Part shown: positions 25,182 through 35,300 of the stretch, piece by piece
Layout: each line of letters opens with the position of its first letter
How positions within the stretch are numbered: position 1 is the first letter of the stretch
NCBI RefSeq assembly: GCF_003477525.1
Contig: NZ_QUDO01000004.1
Location: forward strand, 1 to 64,000
DNA length: 64,000 nt
From: Ruminococcus sp. AF41-9
Lineage (GTDB): Bacteria > Bacillota > Clostridia > Lachnospirales > Lachnospiraceae
Direction of reading: 5' to 3'
Translations under genes and position numbers: made by a program
The notes under the pieces: model-generated
What the model was told of the DNA's origin: nothing
The model's input: only the letters and a program-made list of their open reading frames with translations
The model's database searches: none

Positions 25182-26596
25182 ATGTGGGAAGCGATCAATT
25201 CATTTTTAACTACAGTAGACGATCTCGTCTGGGGTGTGCCCTGATGGTTCTGATCATGGCAGGTGGTATTCTGCTGACTGCCAGGCTTGGACTTCTTCAG
25301 ATGAGAAGACTCCCCCTTGCACTGAAATGGATGTTTAAGAACGAAGAAGAAGGCGACGGTGAGATTTCCAGTTTCGCAGCTTTATGTACCGCACTGAGTG
25401 CTACGATTGGTACCGGTAATATCGTTGGTGTTGCAACTGCTGTCTGTGCAGGTGGTCCGGGAGCTTTATTCTGGATGATTATTGCAGCATTTTTTGGAAT
25501 GGCAACAAAATATTCTGAAGGTCTTCTGGCTGTTAAATACCGTGTGGTTGCAGAAGACGGACACAGCCTTGGCGGTCCTTTCTATTATATTGAGAAAGGT
25601 ATGGGAACAAAATGGAAATGGCTTGCAAAGATTTTTGCATTCTTCGGCGTCTGTGTAGGCCTTTTTGGAATTGGTACCTTCAGCCAGGTAAATGGTATTT
25701 CCAGTGCCGTTCAGAACTTTTTTGACCCGAATAAATCCAACTGTGTAAATATTCCGTTCCTTGGAGAATATTCCTGGGCAGTTGTAATTTCTTCCCTGAT
25801 CCTTGCAGCCTGTGTTGCAGCGATCCTGATCGGCGGACTGAAACGAATCGCAACAGTCAGCCAGATCATTGTTCCATTTATGGCAGTTATTTATCTGATC
25901 TTCAGTGTTTCACTGATCATTTTAAATATCACTGAAATTCCGGCAGCTATCGTAACAGTTGTAAAAGGTGCATTTAATCCGTCTGCTGTAACCGGCGGTG
26001 TGGTCGGTTCCATGATCGTTGCTATGCAGAAAGGTGTTGCCCGTGGTATCTTCTCAAATGAAGCCGGTCTTGGTAGTGCACCGATCGCAGCGGCAGCAGC
26101 TCAGACAAAAGAACCTGTACGTCAGGGCCTTGTAAGTATGACAGGTACCTTTATTGATACCATTGTAATCTGTACAATGACAGGTCTTTCCATCGTACTG
26201 ACAGGTGCATGGCAGGTAGAAGGTCTGGAAGGTGTGCAGGTAACTACCTATGCATTCCAGCATGGACTTCCGATTCCTGGAAAGATTTCCGCATTTGTAC
26301 TGATGATCTGTCTGGTATTCTTTGCATTTACTACCATTCTTGGATGGGATTACTACAGTGAAAGATGTCTGGAATATCTGACACAAGGACATAAGAAAAC
26401 AATCCTTACATATCGCTGGCTTTACATTCTTGCAGTATTTATCGGACCGTATATGACAGTAAGTGCGGTATGGACGATCGCAGATATTTTCAACGGACTG
26501 ATGGCAATCCCGAATATGATTGCATTGTTTGCATTAAGCGGAGTGATCGTCAAAGAAACAAAAGCGTTCTTTGCGGCTGAGAAGCACAAAATGTAA
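25182..26596 (+). CDS. AGCS-family sodium:alanine/glycine symporter, one-base frameshift near the start
   Basis: The true start is ATG 25182 (MWEAINSFLTTVDDLVWGVP) behind AAAAAGGAG. A base is missing in the CCC run at 25239-25241; adding one C turns the stop TGA into LMVLIMAGG and gives a normal 471-residue transporter. An alternative frame opening upstream lacks homology. Core motifs include ALSATIGTGNIVGVATAV, GGPGALFWM and KGVARGIFSNEAGLGSAP, typical of AGCS carriers with about 11 membrane helices. The upstream tandem glycine riboswitch indicates glycine as substrate or signal. A sequencing deletion is likely. Confidence 0.92.
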
Positions 26597-26638
26597 AGAG
26601 CGGAAAGTAATGAATCAATAAAATAATGAAAAATTGTG

Positions 26639-26683
26639 AATCCTCTGATTGTGGAACTGATATCCCGGTCAGAGGATTTTTTC
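26639..26683 (+). terminator. Terminator of the symporter gene
   Basis: AATCCTCTGA and TCAGAGGATT arms are followed by TTTTTTCT. The following 180 bases hold no gene. Confidence 0.85.
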
Positions 26684-26867
26684 TATAATCAGAAATTCCT
26701 AAGAACTTTCTATATATACAAAAAGCCTTTCTGGAAGGATTCTTTTTTATCTGAACAGGATCTGCCAATGAAAGATAAATGACTGAATTTGAATGAAATA
26801 GAGAAATAAGAATGTTTTTTGTGCAAAGTAAACCAAAATCAATCATTATTTTTATGAATTAGTTTGA

Positions 26868-26896
26868 TTGACTTTGAACGAATATGACTGTATACT
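26868..26896 (+). promoter_or_regulatory. Promoter of the fructose operon
   Basis: TTGACT (26868-26873) and TATACT (26891-26896) are 17 bases apart. TTGATTGACTTTGAACGAA around the -35 contains repeated TTGA/TGA elements of the kind bound by DeoR-family FruR repressors; the DeoR gene of this operon lies at 30259. Confidence 0.7.
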
Positions 26897-26967
26897 AAGA
26901 CCATAAACAAAAGACAGTCACGAACATGCAGGAAGACATGAAAAGATAAATGGGAGGGAAAGACGAG

Positions 26968-27879
26968 ATGATCTACACAGTAACTTTTAATCCGTCTCTG
27001 GACTACATCGTTTCCGTAGATGATTTTAAACTGGGACTGACAAACAGAACAAGTTCAGAGCTGATGCTTCCGGGTGGAAAGGGAATCAATGTTTCCACAG
27101 TGCTGATGAATCTGAGAATCGGAAATACAGCACTCGGTTTTACCGCAGGATTTGTGGGAGAAGAAATTATCCGCAGACTTCAGGAGATGGGTGTGAAATC
27201 TGATTTCATCCAGATCGAGGAGGGTGTTTCCAGAATTAATGTGAAACTGAAATCCATTGATGGAACGGAGATCAACGGTGCAGGACCGGTGATCAGCAAG
27301 GATAAAGTAGAAGAACTGATGAAGAAGCTGGATATGCTGGGAGAGGGAGATGTACTTTTTCTGGCAGGAAGCATTCCATCTTCCATGCCGGATGACATGT
27401 ACGAACAGATCATGGCGCGTCTGGAAGGAAAAGGAGTCATGATCGTAGTGGATGCGACGAAAGACCTCCTGCTGAATGTTCTGAAATATCATCCATTCCT
27501 GATTAAGCCGAACAACCATGAACTTGGAGAGATTTTCGGTGTGGAATTAAAGACAAGAGAAGAAGTTGCTCCTTATGCAAAGAAACTTCAGGAAAAAGGC
27601 GCCAGAAATGTTCTGATCTCCATGGCTGGAGAGGGAGCGGTTCTGGTAGCCGAGAATGGAGAAGTCTTCGACGAGCCGGCACCGAAAGGAACACTGGTAA
27701 ACGGTGTGGGAGCCGGAGATTCCATGGTGGCCGGTTTCATGGCCGGATGGATGGAGAAACAGGAATACGAACATGCATTCCACATGGGAATCGCAGCAGG
27801 AAGTGCCAGTGCATTTTCCGAGAATCTTGCCACAGAGGAAGAGATTAAAGCGGTTTACCGTCAGGTAACCGGAAAATAA
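26968..27879 (+). CDS. fruK: 1-phosphofructokinase (PfkB family)
   Basis: FruK phosphorylates fructose-1-phosphate to fructose-1,6-bisphosphate with ATP. Start chosen at 26968 (MIYTVTFNPSLDYIV), 12 bases after GGGAGGG; an ATG at 26950 lies before that site. The 303-residue protein has the PfkB signature LPGGKGINVSTVL near residue 36, the NRxS/NxKS-type substrate loop region SRINVKLKSIDGTEING, and the C-terminal GVGAGDSMVAGFMAG with the catalytic Asp. It is the first gene of a fruK-fruA-HPr-deoR operon, which fixes the substrate as fructose-1-phosphate rather than tagatose-6-phosphate. Confidence 0.95.
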   Translation: MIYTVTFNPSLDYIVSVDDFKLGLTNRTSSELMLPGGKGINVSTVLMNLRIGNTALGFTAGFVGEEIIRRLQEMGVKSDFIQIEEGVSRINVKLKSIDGTEINGAGPVISKDKVEELMKKLDMLGEGDVLFLAGSIPSSMPDDMYEQIMARLEGKGVMIVVDATKDLLLNVLKYHPFLIKPNNHELGEIFGVELKTREEVAPYAKKLQEKGARNVLISMAGEGAVLVAENGEVFDEPAPKGTLVNGVGAGDSMVAGFMAGWMEKQEYEHAFHMGIAAGSASAFSENLATEEEIKAVYRQVTGK

Positions 27880-27896
27880 TAAAGGGGGAAGAAGAG

Positions 27897-29810
27897 ATGA
27901 GAATAACAGATCTGCTTGACAGACGGAGCGTATCACTGACAGAAGCTCCGAAAACAAAGTCAGAAACTCTGGATATGGCAGTTGATCTGATGGTAAAGAG
28001 TGAGAAGATCAGCGACCGTGAAGCTTATCGCAAACAGGTATATTTAAGAGAAGAAGAGAGTACGACAGGTATTGGCGAAGGAATCGCCATTCCTCATGGG
28101 AAATGTGATGCAGTTAAGAAACCGGGACTTGCAGCGATGGTTATCAGGAATGGTGTAGAGTTCGAAGCACTCGATGACGAACCTGTAACCTTATTGTTCC
28201 TGATCGCAGCACCGAATACCGAGGATAACATTCACCTGGATGTGCTCAGCAAGCTCTCTGTAATGCTGATGGACGAAGAATTTACAGCATCTCTGCGCAA
28301 CGCATCCTCTGTAGATGAGTTTCTGGAGATCATTGACAAGGCAGACAGTGAAAAGAAAGATATTGATGAGAGACTCGCAGATACCGGATCGGCAGAAGGA
28401 ACACAGGCGAAGATCCTTGCGGTTACTTCCTGTCCGACGGGTATCGCACATACTTACATGGCGGCGGAAGGAATTGAAAAAGCTGCAAAAGCAAAGAACT
28501 GTTTTGTCAAGATTGAGACCAGAGGCTCCGGCGGTGCGAAAAACGTGCTGACAGATCAGGAGATTGCAGATGCAGACTGTATTATCGTCGCAGCAGATGC
28601 CAAGGTTCCGATGGAACGTTTCGATGGCAAGAAAGTGATCGAGTGTCAGGTATCAGACGGAATCAGCAAAGCTGATCAGCTCATCGAGAGAGCAATCAAC
28701 GGGGATGCACCGGTCTACCACGCAGCAGCCGGTTCTCAGTCATCTTCTTCCAGTACCAAATCCGGCGGAAGCGTAGGACATAAAATCTATACACAGCTCA
28801 TGAACGGTGTATCCCATATGCTTCCACTGGTTGTGGGCGGTGGTATTCTGATCGCAATCGCTTTCCTGCTCGATGGATTAAGCGTAGACTTAAGTGCACT
28901 TCCGGCAGATCAGAGAGCAAACTTTGGTACCATTACTCCGTTAGCGGCTCTGTTTAAGGGTATCGGTAATACCGCATTCGGATTTATGCTTCCGATCCTT
29001 GCAGGATTTATCGCAATGGCGATCGGTGACAGACCGGCACTTGCACTTGGCCTTGTAGGCGGTATGATGGCAGCTAACGGTAAATCCGGTTTCCTTGGTG
29101 CATTACTTGCAGGTTTTGCAGCAGGATATATCATCCTTGGACTTCGTAAATTATGTGATAAACTTCCGGAAGCACTGGAAAAGATCGCACCGGTTCTGAT
29201 CTACCCTGTAGCCGGAATCCTTATTATGGGACTTTTAATGACATTTGTGGTAGAGCCGGTCATGGGCGGTATTAACACAGGTCTGAACAATGCCTTGACA
29301 GGAATGGGAAGTTCTAGTAAAGTAATATTGGGTATGGTGCTTGGTGGAATGATGGCAATTGATATGGGCGGCCCGTTCAACAAAGCAGCATATGTATTCG
29401 GAACGGCTGCGATTGCAGCAGGTAACTATGATATTATGGCAGCAGTTATGATCGGTGGTATGACGCCTCCTTGTGCGATCGCACTGGCAACTCTGCTGTT
29501 TAAGGATAAGTTCACAAAAGAAGAAAGAGACGCAGGTCCGACAAACTTTATCATGGGTCTTGCATTTATTACAGAAGGTGCGATCCCGTTTGCGGCATCT
29601 GACCCGCTTCGTGTACTTCCATCCTGTATCATTGGTTCCGCAGTTGCGGGAGCGATTTCCATGGCATTCAACTGTACACTGATGGCACCACACGGTGGAA
29701 TCTTCGTATTCCCTGTAGTTGGAAATGCGGTTATGTATCTGGTTGCGCTGGTTGTGGGAACAGTGATCTCCGCAGTTCTGCTTGGCCTGTTAAAGAAGAA
29801 AGTGGCATAA
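27897..29810 (+). CDS. fruA: PTS fructose transporter, EIIABC
   Basis: This transporter takes up fructose and phosphorylates it to fructose-1-phosphate. EIIA occupies about residues 1-150, with phospho-His67 in GIAIPHGKCD. EIIB follows at about 172-275, with the phospho-Cys179 in LAVTSCPTGIAHTYMAAE. A Ser/Gly linker leads to EIIC (about 297-637), which has many membrane helices and ends in LLGLLKKKVA. The 637-residue fused A-B-C order is typical of Firmicutes FruA. GGGGGAAGAAG is the ribosome binding site, 17 bases after fruK. Confidence 0.95.
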   Translation: MRITDLLDRRSVSLTEAPKTKSETLDMAVDLMVKSEKISDREAYRKQVYLREEESTTGIGEGIAIPHGKCDAVKKPGLAAMVIRNGVEFEALDDEPVTLLFLIAAPNTEDNIHLDVLSKLSVMLMDEEFTASLRNASSVDEFLEIIDKADSEKKDIDERLADTGSAEGTQAKILAVTSCPTGIAHTYMAAEGIEKAAKAKNCFVKIETRGSGGAKNVLTDQEIADADCIIVAADAKVPMERFDGKKVIECQVSDGISKADQLIERAINGDAPVYHAAAGSQSSSSSTKSGGSVGHKIYTQLMNGVSHMLPLVVGGGILIAIAFLLDGLSVDLSALPADQRANFGTITPLAALFKGIGNTAFGFMLPILAGFIAMAIGDRPALALGLVGGMMAANGKSGFLGALLAGFAAGYIILGLRKLCDKLPEALEKIAPVLIYPVAGILIMGLLMTFVVEPVMGGINTGLNNALTGMGSSSKVILGMVLGGMMAIDMGGPFNKAAYVFGTAAIAAGNYDIMAAVMIGGMTPPCAIALATLLFKDKFTKEERDAGPTNFIMGLAFITEGAIPFAASDPLRVLPSCIIGSAVAGAISMAFNCTLMAPHGGIFVFPVVGNAVMYLVALVVGTVISAVLLGLLKKKVA

Positions 29811-29877
29811 GCAGTAAAAAAATGATAATAACAAAAAACAATAATGAAAACAAATAAAGAACATGGAGGATATTAAA

Positions 29878-30135
29878 ATGAAAGAATTTAAGTATGTAGT
29901 AACAGACAACGAAGGAATCCACGCACGTCCGGCAGGAGAGCTTGTAAAACTGGTAAAAGGTTTTGAGTCCACTATCTCAATCGAAAAAGAAGGAAAGAAA
30001 GTAGACTGCAGAAAGCTTCTTGCACTGATGGGACTTGGCGTAAAGAAAGGCCATGAAGTTACTTTTACATTTGACGGAGCAGATGAAGAAGCAGCATACG
30101 AGGCAGTTAGCAAATTCATGCAGGAGAACCTGTAA
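29878..30135 (+). CDS. HPr-like phosphocarrier lacking the regulatory serine 46
   Basis: HPr passes phosphate from enzyme I to PTS EIIA domains. The 85-residue protein (start chosen at MKEFKYVVTD, after ATGGAGGA) has the EI-phosphorylated His15 in EGIHARPAG. Aligning MGLGVKKG with the MSLGIAKG of Bacillus HPr places Lys46 where the HPr-kinase target Ser46 should be (CRKLLALMG versus LKSIMGVMS). It could therefore feed phosphate to FruA but could not form the P-Ser-HPr that co-activates CcpA. It sits third in the fructose operon, 67 bases after fruA. It is likely a fructose-dedicated paralogue; the general ptsH is not in the window. Confidence 0.9.
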   Translation: MKEFKYVVTDNEGIHARPAGELVKLVKGFESTISIEKEGKKVDCRKLLALMGLGVKKGHEVTFTFDGADEEAAYEAVSKFMQENL

Positions 30136-30175
30136 TTTACGGAATAACATATATTAAGAGATAAGAAGTGAACGG

Positions 30176-30208
30176 ACAGGAGATGATGCATTCATCTCCT
30201 GTTTCTGT
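30176..30208 (+). terminator. Hairpin between the HPr gene and the DeoR gene
   Basis: ACAGGAGATGA and TCATCTCCTGT arms around a TGCAT loop are followed by TTCTGTT. It may reduce transcription into the regulator gene. Confidence 0.65.
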
Positions 30209-30258
30209 TATAATTGATAATAAGATATCAGAGTAAATAGATAATGGGGGCAGAATAT

Positions 30259-31000
30259 ATGCTGACAGAACAAAGATACGACATTATTCTGAAGCTTCTG
30301 GAAGAACGAAAAAGTGTTACTGTAACAGAACTGAGAGAACTTCTGGATGCGTCAGAATCTACGGTGCGCAGAGATATTATCGCATTGGATAAAGCAGGAA
30401 AGCTGACCAAGGTTTTTGGCGGTGCAGTAGCATTAAATCATAAAGTAACTGCCTATGAACCTACCGTAGCGCAGAAGTCGGAATTAAATAAAGAAGAAAA
30501 GAAAAAAATTGCCAGATATGCAGCCAGCCTGATCGCAGCAGATGATTTTGTCTATCTGGATGCAGGAACCACCACCGGCTGATGCTGGAATATCTGGAGG
30601 GCGCAGGAGCCACTTTTGCCACAAATGCGGTATCTCATGCTCAGACTCTGGCGAAGATGGGGATTCGTGTTTATCTGATCGGAGGGGAACTGAAGAGTTC
30701 CACAGAGGCAGTTGTAGGCAGTCAGGCGATGCAGATGATCCAGATGTATCATTTCACGAAAGGGTTTTTTGGAACGAATGGGATTACGAAGAGAGAGGGG
30801 TTTACCACACCGGATACCAATGAGGCGATTGTGAAGGGGACGGCTATGAAGCAATGCAGGGATGTGTATGTTCTTGCGGATGGGTCTAAATTTGGGCAGG
30901 TGAGTTCTGTAACCTTCGGAGATTTCGGGATGCGCAGATTCTGACAGAAGCAATTCCGGAAGAATATCAGGAAAGTAAAAATATATCAAAAGTGGATTGA
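30259..31000 (+). CDS. DeoR-family transcriptional regulator (FruR-like), frameshifted twice
   Basis: Start chosen at 30259 (MLTEQRYDIILKLLEE) behind GGGGGC. The HTH (SVTVTELRELLDASESTVRRD) and the sugar-phosphate sensor domain are clear. The frame breaks at 30580, where GGCTGATG needs one C (giving AGTTTGLMLEYLEG), and again at 30930, where TTCGGGATG needs one G (giving GDFGDAQILTEAI), to reach TGA at 30998-31000. The repaired protein has about 247 residues, normal for the family. Position suggests repression of the fructose operon, released by fructose-1-phosphate. Both breaks are single-base losses in short runs. Confidence 0.85.
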
Positions 31001-31010
31001 GTGTATGTTT

Positions 31011-31042
31011 GGAGCCAGGCTTATGGGAGCTGGCTCCTTTTT
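31011..31042 (+). terminator. Terminator of the fructose operon
   Basis: GGAGCCAG and CTGGCTCC arms are followed by TTTTTG, just past the DeoR stop. Confidence 0.85.
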
Positions 31043-31198
31043 GTGTGGTGGAAGAGGGACGCGTAGAAAAATAATTGGTTGTGTAACAGTAAGGAGCAGT
31101 AACAGGGACATCTTTATCTTTGGGGATGTTGTGGTAATTTTGGGGGTGTTTTGGTAAAATGGTATGCAGGAATAAATTTTTGATTGGAGTGAAGTGGG

Positions 31199-32335
31199 AT
31201 GAAGTTTGCGCATATTGCGGATCTGCATATTGGAAAAAGGGTGCATGATTTTTCCATGCTGGAGGATCAGAGATATATATTGGAAGAGATGTTGAGGATT
31301 TTTGATGAGGAGAAGGTGGATGGTGTCCTGATTGCGGGGGATGTTTATGACAAGACGGTGCCGTCGGCGGAGGCAGTGCAGGTGTTTGATGATTTTATTA
31401 CGAAACTGGCGAAGATGGAGATGCCGATATATATGATCAGTGGAAATCATGATTCAGCAGAGAGGCTGGCTTTTGGCGCACAGTTGTTTGAGAATGATGG
31501 TGTTTATATTTCACCTGTTTATGAGGGAGAGGTGAAGAAGGTGGAAGTGGAGGATGTGTATGGTACGGTTAATATCTGGCTTTTGCCTTTTTTGAAGCCT
31601 GCGACGGTGAGACATGCTTTGCAGAGGGAGGATATCAATACTTATGAGGAAGGTATCGTGGCTGCTTTGCAGGGGTGTGAGATTGATACAGAGCAGAGGA
31701 ATATTCTGGTTGCGCATCAGTTTGTGACCGGGGCGGACAGGAGTGATTCAGAGGAGACTTCAGTAGGCGGTCTTGACAATGTGAGTGCGGAGGTGTTTGA
31801 GGATTTTGACTATGTGGCTCTTGGGCATATTCACAGAGCGCAGAAGATGGGAAGGGAGACTTTGCGTTACAGTGGAACACCGTTGAAGTATTCTTTTTCG
31901 GAGGCGGATCATAAGAAGTCGGTGACGATTTTGGAACTTCTGGAGAAGGGAAGAGTAGAGATTCATGTTGTGCCGCTGGTTCCGAGACGGGATATGCGTA
32001 AGATGAGGGGGACTTATATGGAAGTGACTGCAAAGGATGCCTACACTGAGGAAAATAAGATGGATTATCTTCAGATTACTCTGACAGATGAGGAAGATGT
32101 GCCGGGCGCGTTGCAGAAATTGCGGACGGTTTATTCGAATCTGATGCGGCTGGAGTATGACAATGCGCGAACGAGGGAGAACCGGGAGGTTCAGGCGGTG
32201 GAAGCGCAGGAACAGAAGTCAGAGCTGGAACTTTTTGAGGAGTTTTATGAATTGTTGAATAATGAATCTATGAAGGATGAACAGGTGGAATTTGTTGAGA
32301 AATTGATTCAGGATTTGAAGGAGGTGCGTGTATGA
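31199..32335 (+). CDS. sbcD: Exonuclease SbcCD subunit D (Mre11-like)
   Basis: SbcD is the manganese-dependent nuclease of the SbcCD complex, which cleaves DNA hairpins and processes blocked ends. Phosphodiesterase motifs are in order: ADLHIGKR near the start, AGDVYDK, SGNHDSAERL, and GHIHRAQ with the GTPLKYSF block after it. The 378-residue length is usual. It overlaps sbcC by 4 bases (ATGA). This gene pair uses more G-rich codons (TTG, GGG, GTG) than its neighbours. Confidence 0.96.
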   Translation: MKFAHIADLHIGKRVHDFSMLEDQRYILEEMLRIFDEEKVDGVLIAGDVYDKTVPSAEAVQVFDDFITKLAKMEMPIYMISGNHDSAERLAFGAQLFENDGVYISPVYEGEVKKVEVEDVYGTVNIWLLPFLKPATVRHALQREDINTYEEGIVAALQGCEIDTEQRNILVAHQFVTGADRSDSEETSVGGLDNVSAEVFEDFDYVALGHIHRAQKMGRETLRYSGTPLKYSFSEADHKKSVTILELLEKGRVEIHVVPLVPRRDMRKMRGTYMEVTAKDAYTEENKMDYLQITLTDEEDVPGALQKLRTVYSNLMRLEYDNARTRENREVQAVEAQEQKSELELFEEFYELLNNESMKDEQVEFVEKLIQDLKEVRV

Positions 32336-35300
32336 AGCCGTTAAAGTTGACATTATCTGCGTTTGGTCCGTATGCGGATGAGGTGGTGATTGATTTTACG
32401 CAGTTTGGCGGCCAGGGGCTTTTTCTGGTGACCGGGGATACCGGGGCTGGTAAGACGACGATTTTTGACGGGATTACATTTGCCTTGTACGGGGAGACGA
32501 GTGGGGGTGTCAGAGAGGCGTCCATGCTCAGGAGTAAGTATGCAAAGCCGGAGATGCCTACGTTTGCGGAGTTTGTTTTTGAATATAAGAGTGTAGTGTA
32601 TACGGTGAAGCGGAGTCCGGATTATGAGCGGCCGAAGGCGCGAGGCACAGGGATGACTGTACAGAAGGGGGAGGCGTTGCTTTCTTTTTCGGATGGGAAA
32701 GCTCCTGTGACGAAGCTGAAGGAGGTAAATCAGGCGGTGGCGGAGCTGATCGGGCTGGATATGAAGCAGTTTACGCAGATTGCCATGATCGCACAGGGGG
32801 ATTTCAGAAAGCTGCTTCTGGCTGATACGGAGGAGAGGAGTAATATCTTTCGGAAGCTCTTTCACACGGATCTTTATAAGACGATTCAGGAGAGACTGAA
32901 GTTTGAGGCCGGTGGTCTGGATAAGGCGTATAAGGAGCTGTTAAGGAGTATCAGACAGTATACAGAGCAGGTCAGATATGCAGAGGAGAAGCCTCTGGGA
33001 CAGCAGTGGATGCAGATGGAGAGAAATGGTTTTGAAGGGAATCTGGAAGAGGGGCTGGAGATTCTGCAAGAGTTTTTGAAGATAGATAAGGAAACTCTGA
33101 AAAGTCTAAATAAGAGGATGAAAGAGAATGACGGGGAACTGGAGAAAGTGAACCAGCTTCTGGGAAAAGTGCATAAGGAGGCGGAGGCAGGAAAGAGAAG
33201 AGTTCTGCTTACAGAAGAAAGGGAAGAGCTGCTTCCACAGTTAGAACGGGTCAGGGAAGAGGCAGAAAAAGCGGTAAAGGAACCTGGGCAGATTCAGAGG
33301 TTAATGCTTTCCATACAGAAGGAAAGAGAGAATCTGGAACGATATATGAAGTTGGAGAAATTGAGTGGAGAAACGGAAGATGCTGCCAGACAGATAGAGA
33401 GACTGGAGAAGGACAGTATTATGCTGCAGAACCGCCAGAAAGAAATGAAGAGTATTCTTGAAGAGAAGCAGACAGAATATCAGGTGACGGATTGTGTGGA
33501 AAAGGAAAGGGCAGAAACAGATTTTCAGAAGGAGAAGACAGATAATCTTTTTGCAGGAGTTTATAAGAACTGCGGGAATCTGGAGTTTCTTCAGGAGAAA
33601 ATTAAGGAACTGGAAATTCAGTCCGGTGAAGCGGAAAAGTCACTCCGGCAGATGAAAAAGGAATTGACGGAACTGGAAGAAAAGCTTGCTGTAATGGATG
33701 ATCTGGAGATAAAAGAAAATAGTTTGCGTATGCGCCAGCAGCAGATACAGAAGATTCATATGCAGCAGAAGCGCTGCCGGGATATGGAAAAAGAGGCTGA
33801 GAGTAAAAAGAAGGTATATCTGACTGTTTCTAAGGAACGGATGGAGATAAAAGAAGTTCTGGGCAGAATGGAACAGGCGTATCTGGATGCGCAGGCGGGA
33901 GTGTTGGCGGCCGATCTTCAGGAGGGGATGCCGTGTCCTGTATGTGGTTCTGTCCATCATCCGAGACTTACGCAGATTCCACTGGAAGTTCCGACAGAGG
34001 AAGAATTGAAGCTGCAGAAAGGAATGGCAGAAGCAGCGGAGAAGGCGGTGTCTGAGGCGAGTGTGCAGGCTGGTGAGGCTGCCGGACTGGTACAGCGTTC
34101 GAAGGAGGAACTGCGGGAAAATTTCAGGAATTATTTGGGTCAGTTTCTGGAAACAGAGGATACAGAGAATGTTTTAATGACAAATGAGTTTCTGGATGAG
34201 CAGGAGAGAATTGTAAAAACGGAAGAAGGAGAAGTAAGGAAGCAGAAAAAAGTTCAGCAGGATTTGCTGAAGAAGAAGGAGGAACTTGCCGGGCAGTTGG
34301 AGCAGGGGACAAGGGAATTTCAGAAACTGCAGATCAGCCTTGAGAAGAGAAAGAGCCAGCAGGAAAGTATTCTGGAACAATTGAAGGAGCAGTTATCGGG
34401 TGCTGTTTTTTCATGGCTGGCAGAAGACATGGAGCAGGAGCAGGGATCCGGGGAACTGGTGCTGTTTTTGCGGCAGGGAAAGAAAGCTTCAGACTGGCTG
34501 GGACAGCAGAAGAATATTCTGAAACAGAGACAGGAAAAGCTGGCAGCACTTTTGGAACAGAGAAAACTTCTGGGAGAACAGATCAGTAAGACGCAGGCAG
34601 AACTGACCGGATTTATGGATCGGATCAATCAGAATCAGAAGCAGACTGCAGCAGAGAAATCCAGATATGAACAGTTGTTAAGACAGATGGAGAGCCTGAA
34701 AAAGGAACTGGGAGAGAGGACAAAGGAGGAAATTTTGTCCGGAATCCAGATTCAGACACGGGAACGGGAAGAACGGGAAGCTCATTATAAGACGGTGATG
34801 GAGAAAAAGGATGTATTAGAGAAGCGGATGACAGAACTGGATTCTGTAATTGCATCTTTGACAGAGCAGTTAAAGGAAGCAGTTGATCTTTCTGAAGAAG
34901 AATTGAATGTTCAGAAAGAGAATCTTGTGGAAAGAAAGAAGGCACTTTCATCAGAGCGTGATGAGATTCATGCAAGGCTTGAGATTAACGGGGATATGTA
35001 TGAAAAAGTGTGCAGGCAGCAGGTGGAACTTGTAAAGACGGAAAGCCGCTGGAAATGGATGAAGGCTCTTTCGGATACGGCAAATGGCACGATCACGGGC
35101 AAAGCAAGGATTATGCTGGAAACTTATATTCAGATGCAGTATTTTGACCGGATTCTGACGAGGGCGAATATCCGGCTGATGACGATGAGCAGCGGGCAGT
35201 ATGAACTGATCAGAAGAAAGGAGAATAAGAGCAGAGTAGGAAAAACAGGACTGGAGCTGGATGTTGTGGATCATTATAATGGGACAGTGAGAAGTGTCAA

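Noticed and set aside
25139..25240. An upstream start for the symporter at 25139
   Set aside because: The first 35 codons in that frame have no transporter character; the other frame from 25182 gives the family N-terminus and a proper ribosome binding site.
29235..29693. Minus-strand ORF opposite the EIIC part of fruA
   Set aside because: Its composition (His/Cys/Thr rich) is that of an antisense shadow, and it has no ribosome binding site.
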